From positions 1 to 27,416 of the forward strand of contig JANTGD010000009.1 in NCBI GenBank assembly GCA_024763135.1: 27,416 nucleotides of DNA, given 5' to 3'. How positions within the stretch are numbered: the first letter of the stretch is position 1; every line of letters begins with the position of its first letter. This stretch comes from Thiotrichales bacterium (GTDB lineage Bacteria; Pseudomonadota; Gammaproteobacteria; UWMA-0217). The translations under genes were made by a program, and so were the position numbers. Positions 15,379 to 22,964 of this stretch are shown here, one piece after another. Below the pieces are notes generated by a model. That model was not told the DNA's origin. It ran no database searches and was given only the letters and a program-made list of their open reading frames with translations.

Positions 15379-17298
15379 TTAAGAAGACTTTCTCGCTCTG
15401 AGATACCATTCTGCCAGTAATCTCACCTGTTTCTCCGTATATCCACGTTCTACCATGCGCTGCACGAAGTCGTCGTGTTTTTTCTGCTCTTCATGGGAAG
15501 ATTTGGCATTGAACGAGATCACCGGCAATAGATCTTCAGTACTGGAAAACATTTTCTTCTCTATCACAGTGCGTAATTTCTCATAACTGGTCCAGGCTGG
15601 ATTCTCTCCATGATTATTGGCTCGCGCCCGCAGGACAAAATTAACCACTTCGTGACGGAAGTCTTTCGGATTAGCGATACCCGCGGGCTTCTCGATCTTC
15701 TCTAATTCGGCATTGAGTTGCGATCGATCGAAGATTTCACCGGTATCCGGGTCACGGTATTCCTGATCTTGAATCCACATATCAGCATACGTCACGTAAC
15801 GATCAAAAATGTTCTGTCCATATTCGGAATAGGACTCAAGATAAGCGGTCTGCAATTCTTTTTCGATGAACTGCTTGTAACGAGCTGCGAGGTGTTCTTT
15901 GAGATACGCGGTATATCGTTGCTCGGTTTCAGGGGGATATTGTTCCTGCTCGATTTGCTGTTCCAGCACATACATGAGATGCACAGGATTGGCCGCAATC
16001 TCACTGTGATCGAAATTGAAGACCTTGGAAAGTATCTTAAACGCAAAGCGCGTTGAAATGCCGTCCATGCCTTCGTCCACCCCGGCAAAGTCGCGATACT
16101 CCTGATAGGACTTAGCTTTCGGATCAGTATCTTTGAGATTTTCACCATTGTAGATACGCATTTTAGAATAAATACTCGAATTCTCTGGCTCTTTTAACCG
16201 AGTCAGCACGGAAAACTGTGCCATCATCTCCAGAGTACCCGGCGCACAGGGCGCCTCAGATAGAGAACTGTTTTTCAATAACTTTTCATAGATATGCACT
16301 TCGTCGCTGACGCGCAGACAGTAGGGAACCTTTACGATATAGACTCGATCTAAGAAAGCTTCATTGTTTTTGTTATTGCGAAAAGCTTGCCATTCAGATT
16401 CGTTAGAGTGGGCCAACGCGATGCCATCAAAGGGGATTGCGCCAAACCCTTCGGTGCCTTTGTAGTTACCCTCCTGGGTGGCTGTGAGCAAAGGATGCAG
16501 CACTTTGATCGGTGCTTTAAACATTTCCACGAATTCCATGAGGCCCTGGTTGGCCAGACAGAGTCCGCCGGAGTAGCTGTACGCATCGGGGTCATCCTGG
16601 CTATAGCGCTCTAGCTTGCGTATATCTACTTTACCGACGAGCGAGGAAATATCCTGGTTGTTTTCATCTCCGGGTTCAGTCTTAGAGATGGCAATCTGGC
16701 CTAATACGGACGGCCAGCGTTTAACGACCCGAAACTGGGTGATGTCTCCGTTATACTCATGAAGTCGCTTAACCGCCCAGGGTGATAGGACTTTACCCAG
16801 ATAACGGCGGGGGATATTGTATTCTGATTCGAGAATTTCGCCGTCTTCCTCCAATGAGAACAGCGCTAGCGGAGAATCGTTCACCGGTGAGTCTTTGATG
16901 GCATAAAAGGACACTTTTTCCATCAGGGATTTGAGTTTTTCCGCTAATGATGATTTTCCTCCGCCAACCGGCCCGAGAAGGTAGAGAATTTGTTTCTTTT
17001 CTTCCAGACCCTGCGCGGCATGGCGAAAAAACGCCACGATTTGTTCGATCGTATCTTCCATCCCATAAAAGTCTTTGAAAGCGGGATATCGTTTGATCAT
17101 CTTATTCGAGAAGATTCTGGACAAGCGTGGATCGAGGCGGGTGTCGATGAGTTCAGGCTCACCAATCGCTTCGAGCATCCTCTCTGCCGCACTGGCGTAA
17201 GCCAGGCGATTGTCCTTGCAGATATTCAGATACTCCTCCAAGGAATACTCCTCTTCCTCTTGTTGGTACCTGCTTGAATAACGTTCAAATAAACTCAT
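15379..17298 (-). CDS. prkA: PrkA/YeaG serine protein kinase
   Basis: A 639-aa cytoplasmic protein very close to E. coli YeaG (644 aa). The N-terminal AAA+ domain has Walker A GPVGGGKS (109-116). The central part carries KTEPGDENNQDISSLVGKVD and LTATQEGNYKGTE. The C-terminal PrkA domain ends VRLLAEWYLRARKSS. In Bacillus PrkA was reported as a serine kinase, and E. coli YeaG is needed for long nitrogen starvation. The start is ATG 17298 with an AGAGGT ribosome site at 17306-17311 (complement), spacing 7. It is the first gene of prkA-yeaH-ycgB. A sigma-54 promoter and NtrC-type sites lie just upstream, consistent with nitrogen control. Also known as yeaG. Confidence 0.95.
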   Translation of the reverse strand: MSLFERYSSRYQQEEEEYSLEEYLNICKDNRLAYASAAERMLEAIGEPELIDTRLDPRLSRIFSNKMIKRYPAFKDFYGMEDTIEQIVAFFRHAAQGLEEKKQILYLLGPVGGGKSSLAEKLKSLMEKVSFYAIKDSPVNDSPLALFSLEEDGEILESEYNIPRRYLGKVLSPWAVKRLHEYNGDITQFRVVKRWPSVLGQIAISKTEPGDENNQDISSLVGKVDIRKLERYSQDDPDAYSYSGGLCLANQGLMEFVEMFKAPIKVLHPLLTATQEGNYKGTEGFGAIPFDGIALAHSNESEWQAFRNNKNNEAFLDRVYIVKVPYCLRVSDEVHIYEKLLKNSSLSEAPCAPGTLEMMAQFSVLTRLKEPENSSIYSKMRIYNGENLKDTDPKAKSYQEYRDFAGVDEGMDGISTRFAFKILSKVFNFDHSEIAANPVHLMYVLEQQIEQEQYPPETEQRYTAYLKEHLAARYKQFIEKELQTAYLESYSEYGQNIFDRYVTYADMWIQDQEYRDPDTGEIFDRSQLNAELEKIEKPAGIANPKDFRHEVVNFVLRARANNHGENPAWTSYEKLRTVIEKKMFSSTEDLLPVISFNAKSSHEEQKKHDDFVQRMVERGYTEKQVRLLAEWYLRARKSS

Positions 17299-17341
17299 AT
17301 TCGACCTCTGAAATTTTTACTGCGACGCCAGCTTGATACCC

Positions 17342-17356
17342 GCAAGCTTTGTGCCA
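17342..17356 (-). promoter_or_regulatory. Sigma-54 (RpoN) promoter of prkA operon
   Basis: On the minus strand the sequence is TGGCACAAAGCTTGC. The invariant GG (-24) and GC (-12) are separated by exactly 10 nt, and the element fits the consensus TGGCAC-N5-TTGC at every fixed position. Transcription would start near 17331, about 33 nt before the prkA ATG, leaving room for its AGAGGT ribosome site. Confidence 0.8.
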
Positions 17357-17421
17357 TGTTTTCAAAGTGCCCCGCTAACTCGCAGTAGCTACTCTTTTTT
17401 GTGCACTTGCTTCCAAGATTC

Positions 17422-17438
17422 TACACCAATATGTAGCG
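17422..17438. promoter_or_regulatory. Weaker NtrC-like site
   Basis: The sequence TACACCAATATGTAGCG resembles the NtrC consensus TGCACC-N5-GGTGCA with about three or four mismatches. Its centre is 22 bp, or two helical turns, from the stronger site at 17444-17460, as expected for paired enhancer-binding dimers. Taken alone it would be weak evidence. Confidence 0.45.
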
Positions 17439-17443
17439 CGTGA

Positions 17444-17460
17444 CGCACAAATGTGGTGCG
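17444..17460. promoter_or_regulatory. NtrC-type enhancer site upstream of prkA
   Basis: CGCACAAATGTGGTGCG contains the NtrC core GCAC-N5-TGGTGC exactly, with perfect ACGCAC/GTGCGT arms when one more base is counted on each side. Its centre is about 120 bp upstream of the predicted sigma-54 start site, typical for an enhancer. It may serve NtrC or another sigma-54 activator of similar specificity. Confidence 0.65.
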
Positions 17461-18176
17461 TTACTCAGTGAGTGCATAATGTAAGCATAAGCGCAATCGC
17501 AGAGGCTTGCCGGGATTGTTTGAAATTCATAGGGTTGTGATAGCTGAGTGGCCAAAATTACTACGGATAAACGGTTTTTAAGGCACCGTTCAGCTTGAAA
17601 AATCATCCGCTGGGGTGCGCAGAGAGCGCTTTCGGAGCGCATCGAGTGGTGTTTAACACAAATCCACGCAAACAGCGCAATGCACTGTCACGTTACTTCG
17701 CACAGACTGAATGCACTATGAAAGTGCATGGCATTCGAGTAATGAGAGTCGGTAAATTGACAGGGTCGTCAGCGTTTAAGCGCGATGAAAAAATTCATTA
17801 TGAAAGGGGACGTTGCGTGAAAAATTAGCGGGACTGTCCAGTGTGATCGTAGTGATTTCGGTCGCCAAGTACCCAAAGCGTGGAGTCAAAGCATTGACAG
17901 CCTGGTAAGACACGCGGAAGTCAGTGGTAACTCATGTGATGGGTGGTATCAAAAGATACAATCCTTGGTAAGCTCAGATTAGGTGGCAAGGATTTGAAGT
18001 CGGCGTCATGCCCCATGATTTTTTGATTTTGTTTGAGCACATGGCGCTTCTACGCGCAATGTAGAGAGCTATAACCGCAGTATGGGCTGAGCAAGTAGGT
18101 GAAATAGAGATCAGACCGCAGGTAGGTGCTAAGGATACAGCCGAGTATAAGTGTTCGCGAATGATCTATACTATTT

Positions 18177-18340
18177 AGGAAGCTCTGATTTATTCTGGCG
18201 CGCGCAGACTGTGGTGAAAAATCGTCCAGTTCAAGGCGCGGGTCACATGTGATAGCGGGCTATTGCGAAGATCCGCAACGCAGAAGGGGGCGGTTTTGCA
18301 CTGCAAGGTGCCGTGTTACGAATTGATCAGAGGTTCCTTA
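18177..18340 (+). mobile_element. Full copy of the MITE-like element
   Basis: 164 bp bounded by AGGAAGCTCTGATTTATTC on the left and GAATTGATCAGAGGTTCCTT on the right, which form imperfect terminal inverted repeats. The interior is near identical to the reverse complement of 9620-9784: GGTGAAAAATCGTCCAGTTC, AGCGGGCTATTGCGAAG and ATCCGCAACGCAG. The flanks, TTA on both sides, are compatible with a short target duplication. There is no coding capacity. Confidence 0.75.
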
Positions 18341-18487
18341 AGACAAACCATAGTCGGGGCGGCTCTGTGCACTGGTACGTCGTGTTGCACCGGTTTTACA
18401 GAGAGTGACTTTGCCTGCGCCGCTGCGTCTTGTGGATGAGTGCCCAGAGGCTTGCTGAATATGGCGTTACTTTGGATTGTTTTATTC

Positions 18488-18503
18488 TGTGAATGTTTTC
18501 ACA
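18488..18503. promoter_or_regulatory. CRP/Vfr-like site upstream of opgG
   Basis: TGTGA-ATGTTT-TCACA matches the CRP consensus TGTGA-N6-TCACA at all ten fixed positions. It lies about 100 bp before the opgG start and next to an AT-rich stretch (AATATTATAAG) that could hold a -10 element. Confidence 0.5.
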
Positions 18504-18600
18504 TAATATTATAAGAAATCAATGGATTAATCGTACTCATTTTTTGAACTTTTAGTCACTATAAAGCACTAACAGCCATCTGGAGTGACGCTTCCGGGTA

Positions 18601-20157
18601 GTGACTGACAGACCATTAAAAACAATATTACAACGGGCTCGAATAATTTTGACAAAACATCTTTCACTCAATGCCCTGAGATTAGGGGGATGCATCCTCT
18701 TGCTATTGGCAACTCATTCAGTGCTCGCGTTTGATTATGAAACAGTAGTCGCGCGGGCGCAGGGGCTTGCCACGGTCCCCTTTAAACCTCCGCAGCAAAC
18801 ACCCCAAGCACTCAGGCAACTCAACTACGATCAGTATCGTGATATCCGCTTGAGACCAGAGAAGACCCTGTGGTCCAGCACGCGCAAGCGCCACTTTGAC
18901 ATGCAGCCATTACACGTCGGGAGTATTTTCAACTATCCCGTGCAGATTAATATTATCGATCGAGAAGGCATGCACCGGTTGGATTACTCTAGCGCAGACT
19001 TCAGCTTCGGTCAGAACCCAGTCCCTCAGGGATTACCGGAGGATCTAGGGTTTGCAGGGTTTCGCGTGAGGTACCCCATCAATCGAGATTCGATTCAGGA
19101 TGAGGTTGTCGTATTTGCAGGTGCGAGTTATTTTCGTGCGGTCAGTAAAGGGACCTTGTACGGACTTTCAGCACGCGGTCTGGCAATTGATACGGCCAGT
19201 GAACGAGGCGAAGAGTTTCCGATTTTCCGAGAATTCTGGTTGGAACGACCCGCAGCGGGCGATACCGCGATGCGGCTGTATGCCCTGTTGGACAGTAAGC
19301 GGATTACGGGTGCCTATCGTTTTGTGATCTACCCAGGCGAGACAACGCGCATGCGTATCGAGGCGACCTTATTTCCCCGGGCCAAAATAGACGAAGTTGG
19401 TATCGCCCCCCTGACCAGCATGTTCTTTATCGGTAAAAATTCTTACCGACCGGACTATGAATGGCGACCAGAGATTCATGATTCCGACGGTTTGTTACTG
19501 CTCGATGGTACCGGCGAATGGATTTGGCGGCCACTGGATAATCAAAAGGCACTGCGTATCTCCCTGTTCGAACTCAACCATCCCAAGGGCTTTGGATTGC
19601 TGCAGAGAGACCGACGATATGCAAGTTACGATGATCTGGAAACCCATATGGAGCGTCGACCGTCCGCCTGGATCGAACCGATCGGCGATTGGGGCAAAGG
19701 GCATGTCAAGCTCACAGAAATACCCACAAACAATGAGTACAACGATAATGTTGTTATGTATTGGGTAGCAGATCAAGCTCTTCCACCACAAGAGCCGTTC
19801 AACTACGCGTATTGGCTCAATTGGAACGCCAAAGGACCGCAGACAGATCGGGTGGCTCAGGTGTATGCTACGCGTACGGCAAGGAATTTCGAGGAAAAGA
19901 CACGCCGGTTTGTCGTGGATTTCAGTGGTGCGGGACTTGCGGAGCTACCAGACAATGAGCCAATCAAAGCACGCATCTGGACAGACGACAATAGCCGGCT
20001 TGAACGCTACCATGTCAGCCGCAATCCCGAGATTGGCGGCGCTCGATTGAGTTTCCTGTTAAGCAAGGACAATAAGCAACGTAGCGAACTTCGCGCCCAA
20101 CTCGTAAAGGATAACGAGGTGGTTTCTGAAACCTGGAGTTATCTCTTGGAGAACTAG
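18601..20157 (+). CDS. opgG: Periplasmic glucan biosynthesis protein OpgG
   Basis: Periplasmic protein needed to make osmoregulated periplasmic glucans, acting with OpgH on the beta-1,2 glucan backbone or its beta-1,6 branches. At 518 aa it matches E. coli OpgG (511 aa) throughout. It starts with a long signal sequence (hydrophobic CILLLLATHSVLA, cut near residue 43). Conserved blocks follow: DLGFAGFRVRYPIN, GASYFRAVSKGTLYGLSARG, LAIDTASERGEEFP, GEWIWRPLDN, GFGLLQRDRRYASYDDLE, and a closing SETWSYLLEN. OpgD is a paralogue, but the adjacent opgH makes this opgG. The start is GTG 18601 with only a weak ribosome site. opgH follows 2 nt after its TAG. Confidence 0.93.
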   Translation: MTDRPLKTILQRARIILTKHLSLNALRLGGCILLLLATHSVLAFDYETVVARAQGLATVPFKPPQQTPQALRQLNYDQYRDIRLRPEKTLWSSTRKRHFDMQPLHVGSIFNYPVQINIIDREGMHRLDYSSADFSFGQNPVPQGLPEDLGFAGFRVRYPINRDSIQDEVVVFAGASYFRAVSKGTLYGLSARGLAIDTASERGEEFPIFREFWLERPAAGDTAMRLYALLDSKRITGAYRFVIYPGETTRMRIEATLFPRAKIDEVGIAPLTSMFFIGKNSYRPDYEWRPEIHDSDGLLLLDGTGEWIWRPLDNQKALRISLFELNHPKGFGLLQRDRRYASYDDLETHMERRPSAWIEPIGDWGKGHVKLTEIPTNNEYNDNVVMYWVADQALPPQEPFNYAYWLNWNAKGPQTDRVAQVYATRTARNFEEKTRRFVVDFSGAGLAELPDNEPIKARIWTDDNSRLERYHVSRNPEIGGARLSFLLSKDNKQRSELRAQLVKDNEVVSETWSYLLEN

Positions 20158-20159
20158 TT

Positions 20160-20555
20160 GTGCATCCTTTTGAACATCATCCTACGGTCGATTCTTCACC
20201 TATCTCACCAAAAGTGAAACTGCGTCTGGAGGCTTACTTGAAAGCCTTGCACGTGCCTTTTGAAACACGCACATCTCTGGTCACGCAAATCACCTCAACG
20301 CTCGCATCTGAGCACCGCAAGGGCGACGCGGAATTACTCGAACGTGCAATGGCACTGTTACAGCAACAAATCAGTACCCAGCTCGATCCACTGGAAGCGG
20401 CTTATCCGTTTGGTAAACAACGCTGTCATCAAGTGCGTTCCTGGTCTACGCCATCGATTCATCGAGATCATATGTCACCACATGATGGCGGACCAAAAGT
20501 ATTTACGCGCCTGCGTCTGCTTTTCAGCCCTGAGAGGCTATGGCACTCGCATTAG
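20160..20555 (+). CDS. opgH: Separate N-terminal part of OpgH (apparent frameshift)
   Basis: A 131-aa frame beginning at GTG 20160, 2 nt after the opgG stop, with GGAGA (20148-20152) well placed as the ribosome site. This is where opgH normally starts. The protein is soluble and helical (LEAYLKALHVPFETRTSL and a Gln-rich helix), comparable with the cytoplasmic N-terminal region of OpgH proteins from Escherichia and Pseudomonas. It runs out of frame at TAG 20553-20555, overlapping the downstream opgH frame by 16 nt. Adding 131 and 690 residues gives about 820, near the normal OpgH length (about 847). It is most simply the 5' part of opgH displaced by loss of one base. A stand-alone small gene is the alternative. 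Confidence 0.6.
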   Translation: MHPFEHHPTVDSSPISPKVKLRLEAYLKALHVPFETRTSLVTQITSTLASEHRKGDAELLERAMALLQQQISTQLDPLEAAYPFGKQRCHQVRSWSTPSIHRDHMSPHDGGPKVFTRLRLLFSPERLWHSH

Positions 20556-22612
20556 ATCACTGGCAAGCAGCCGCTAATCGACGACGGTTGTTGTTATTCG
20601 GGCTTGCGTTTCTGCAAACCTGGTTAGCCACGCACTATTTTCTTAAAGTGCTGCCAGCGAATGGTCAGACAGTTTTAGAAGCGGTGCTCACCGGCTTGTT
20701 TATCATTCTTTTCGCGTGGATTTCACTGGGTTTCTGGACTGCAATGGCTGGTTTCCTGTCATTGCTGGTGGGGCGGCACCGTTACAGCGCCACCCGCTTA
20801 CTCGATGGTGTCGATCCGGCCATGCCACTGCCTAAGACAGCGATTGTCACGCCCATCTGTAACGAGGACGTCGCGCGTGTATTCGCGGGCCTTCAAGCAA
20901 CTTATGCCTCGTTGGAGCGCACGGGCCATATTGATGATTTCGAGTTTTTTATTCTGAGCGACAGTAATGATCCCGACATCTGGGTGCAAGAAGAACAAGC
21001 CTGGGCCCAGTGGTGTGATGCGGTGGGTGATACAGGGCGTATTCATTATCGTTTAAGACGAACCCGGATCAAACGCAAGACGGGCAATCTCGGGGATTTC
21101 TGTCGTCGTTGGGGGGCTGCCTATCGTTACATGATCGTATTTGATGCCGATAGCTTCATGTCAGGAGAGACGCTCACCCATATGGTACGCATTATGGAGC
21201 GTCGGCATGAAATCGGAATCCTGCAGACAGCGCCACTCTCTGTTAACCGAAGCTCCCTGTATGCACGCATCCAACAGTTTGGTAACCATGTCTATGGCCA
21301 GTTGTTTGCGGCTGGTCTCAATTTCTGGCAGATGGGCGATGGTTATTATTGGGGACACAACGCCATCATCCGCCTGGCACCTTTCATCGAACACTGTGGG
21401 TTAGAACGGCTGTCTGGCAAAGCCCCCATGGGAGGTGAAATTCTCAGCCATGACTTTGTCGAGGCAGCCTATATTCGACGTGCCGGATGGGAAGTCTGGT
21501 TGGCATATGATCTGCCAGGTAGCTATGAGGAGCCGCCGCCGACGCTGCTCGATGAGCTCAAACGCGATCGGCGCTGGTCCCAAGGGAATCTGCAGCATTT
21601 ACGCCTGATTTCGGGCTGGGGCCTCCGCCCAACACATAGAATCATGTTTCTCTACGGCATGATGGCTTATGGCTCATCGTTACTCTGGTTGTTGCTGTTG
21701 GCACTGAGCACCGCGGAACTTGCGACGCGTGCCCAAGAGACGGTGAGCTATTTCCCTGATCACTACACCTTGTTTCCCAGCTGGCCGGAAGCCTGGCGCC
21801 CCGAGTGGGTGATCGGCCTGACTGTGGCGACGGCTACCCTGTTGTTTTTGCCTAAAATACTGGGAATGATCTATATCACATTTAAGGCCCGGGCGCGGCG
21901 TTATTACGGTGGCATAATGGGTCTGTCGTTGAGCGTATTTCTGGAAGCTCTGCTATCGTCCTTGCTCGCACCGGTACGGATGCTGTTTCACAGCCGTTAT
22001 GTGGTAGCGACGTTGCTTGGGCGTGAAACAGGGTGGGGCACACAGCAACGCGAAGATGCGCAAACCGGTTGGGGCGAGGCGCTCTATCAACATGGCCCTG
22101 GCACACTTCTGGCCATGGCTTGGGGAGCCTACATCTTTTGGTTGGACCCACAGTACTTGCTCTGGGTATCTCCAATCATTATTGCTTTGCTACTGGCGGT
22201 ACCTGTTTCCGTTTTAACTAGTCTACGCAGCTTGGGCTTGCTCGCAAAACGTCTCGGCCTATTTCTGATCCCGGCGGAAACGCATCCCGATCGCTTACTC
22301 GAAGACTTGCATCGCTACGAACGAGACAATCGGACACTGCTGCAAGACGGTTTTCGTGCAGCGATCGTTGACCCTGCTGTGCATGCGCTACACCTTTCTT
22401 TGCTACCCAAACGCGCGCATGTCCCTGAGAACACGCAGCTATATCTTGAGACATTGCGAGAAACAGCTTTAAAGGAAGGGCCCAACGCCATCTCACAAGG
22501 CGATCAGCTTGCATTGTTACGTGATGCAGACTCGGTGGCTTGGCTGCATCGACGCATCTGGGCGAGTTCTGAGCCGGAAATCCTGGCGCATTGGCCGCTG
22601 CCGGGTTACTAA
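20540..22612 (+). CDS. opgH: Glucan glucosyltransferase OpgH (membrane and catalytic part)
   Basis: Inner-membrane GT2 enzyme that makes the beta-1,2 backbone of periplasmic glucans from UDP-glucose. The 690-aa frame begins just before the first membrane segment (RRRLLLFGLAFLQTWLATHY). It contains the DADS metal motif (202-205), the catalytic HDFVEAA (Asp305), and the acceptor motif in RDRRW (342-346). Further membrane segments and the C-terminal domain follow, including DGFRAAIVDP and LLRDADSVAWLHRRIW. The core is complete. What is missing is the roughly 130-residue N-terminal cytoplasmic region, found in the preceding frame. An in-frame TGA (20531-20533) lies directly before ATG 20540, so this frame cannot extend. 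GAGAGG sits only 2 nt before that ATG. Confidence 0.92.
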   Translation: MALALDHWQAAANRRRLLLFGLAFLQTWLATHYFLKVLPANGQTVLEAVLTGLFIILFAWISLGFWTAMAGFLSLLVGRHRYSATRLLDGVDPAMPLPKTAIVTPICNEDVARVFAGLQATYASLERTGHIDDFEFFILSDSNDPDIWVQEEQAWAQWCDAVGDTGRIHYRLRRTRIKRKTGNLGDFCRRWGAAYRYMIVFDADSFMSGETLTHMVRIMERRHEIGILQTAPLSVNRSSLYARIQQFGNHVYGQLFAAGLNFWQMGDGYYWGHNAIIRLAPFIEHCGLERLSGKAPMGGEILSHDFVEAAYIRRAGWEVWLAYDLPGSYEEPPPTLLDELKRDRRWSQGNLQHLRLISGWGLRPTHRIMFLYGMMAYGSSLLWLLLLALSTAELATRAQETVSYFPDHYTLFPSWPEAWRPEWVIGLTVATATLLFLPKILGMIYITFKARARRYYGGIMGLSLSVFLEALLSSLLAPVRMLFHSRYVVATLLGRETGWGTQQREDAQTGWGEALYQHGPGTLLAMAWGAYIFWLDPQYLLWVSPIIIALLLAVPVSVLTSLRSLGLLAKRLGLFLIPAETHPDRLLEDLHRYERDNRTLLQDGFRAAIVDPAVHALHLSLLPKRAHVPENTQLYLETLRETALKEGPNAISQGDQLALLRDADSVAWLHRRIWASSEPEILAHWPLPGY

Positions 22613-22622
22613 TAACCCGGCA
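22599..22622. terminator. Perfect hairpin across the opgH stop codon
   Basis: TGCCGGGTTA (22599-22608) pairs perfectly with TAACCCGGCA (22613-22622) around a 4-nt loop containing the TAA stop. The 10-bp GC-rich stem is strong, but no T-run follows. It may end or protect the opgGH message. Confidence 0.45.
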
Positions 22623-22675
22623 CGATAATATGCTGTGCTCAGTGGGGCCTGTCTTCTACTATCAATCGGTTAGGC

Positions 22676-22758
22676 GCCTCAGGTATCTCCCCTCTCGGTG
22701 TTGCCTGCCAGCGACCATTACCTGCGGCAGGGGCCTTGATAGAGGGGATCCCTGAGGC
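22676..22758. repeat. Long imperfect inverted repeat between convergent opgH and RND genes
   Basis: Nested arms pair GCCTCAGG (22676-22683) with CCTGAGGC (22751-22758), TCCCCTCT (22688-22695) with AGAGGGGA (22741-22748), and CCTGCC (22704-22709) with GGCAGG (22726-22731). This gives about 22 paired bases in an 83-nt hairpin. It could be a bidirectional terminator, a REP/ERIC-like unit or a structured RNA. No copy is visible elsewhere in the window. The rest of the 22613-22964 gap shows no gene. Confidence 0.55.
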
Positions 22759-22964
22759 TCTGAATACGGCACATTAAGATGCCGGGTTGATAACTACAAC
22801 AATCCAAAGTAAAGCCTCATACAGGAGGTCTTCCAGCATTAAGGGACAAGGCGCTCTGACGGTGCTTTTGTGATGTATTATCGCCGTAAGTGCTGATGGA
22901 GCGTTCTTGTATCTGTATTTCTCTTCCCAAATGGGGCAGCCCGCACCAGCTTCAAGAAACAGTC

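Larger units (their letters stand above)
17299..18600. other. 1.3-kb divergent gene-free region between prkA and opgG
   Basis: Apart from the sigma-54/NtrC sites, the MITE copy at 18177-18340 and the CRP-like site near opgG, I see no supported gene. An open frame at 17595-17828 (77 codons) lacks a ribosome site and any recognisable motif. Short hairpins occur at AACGGT/ACCGTT (near 17570-17591) and ATGCACT/AGTGCAT (near 17711-17729). A small RNA in 17500-18170 cannot be excluded. Confidence 0.5.

Noticed and set aside
17530..17600. Stretch AGCTGAGTGGCC resembling a tRNA D-arm
   Set aside because: No T-loop, anticodon arm or acceptor stem could be found at the right distances.
17595..17828. 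77-codon open frame between prkA and opgG
   Set aside because: No recognisable motif, no clear ribosome site and irregular composition; more likely chance.
20534..20555. Programmed -1 frameshift joining the two opgH frames
   Set aside because: The window open in both frames contains no X-XXY-YYZ slippery heptamer, so a plain one-base loss or sequencing error is simpler.
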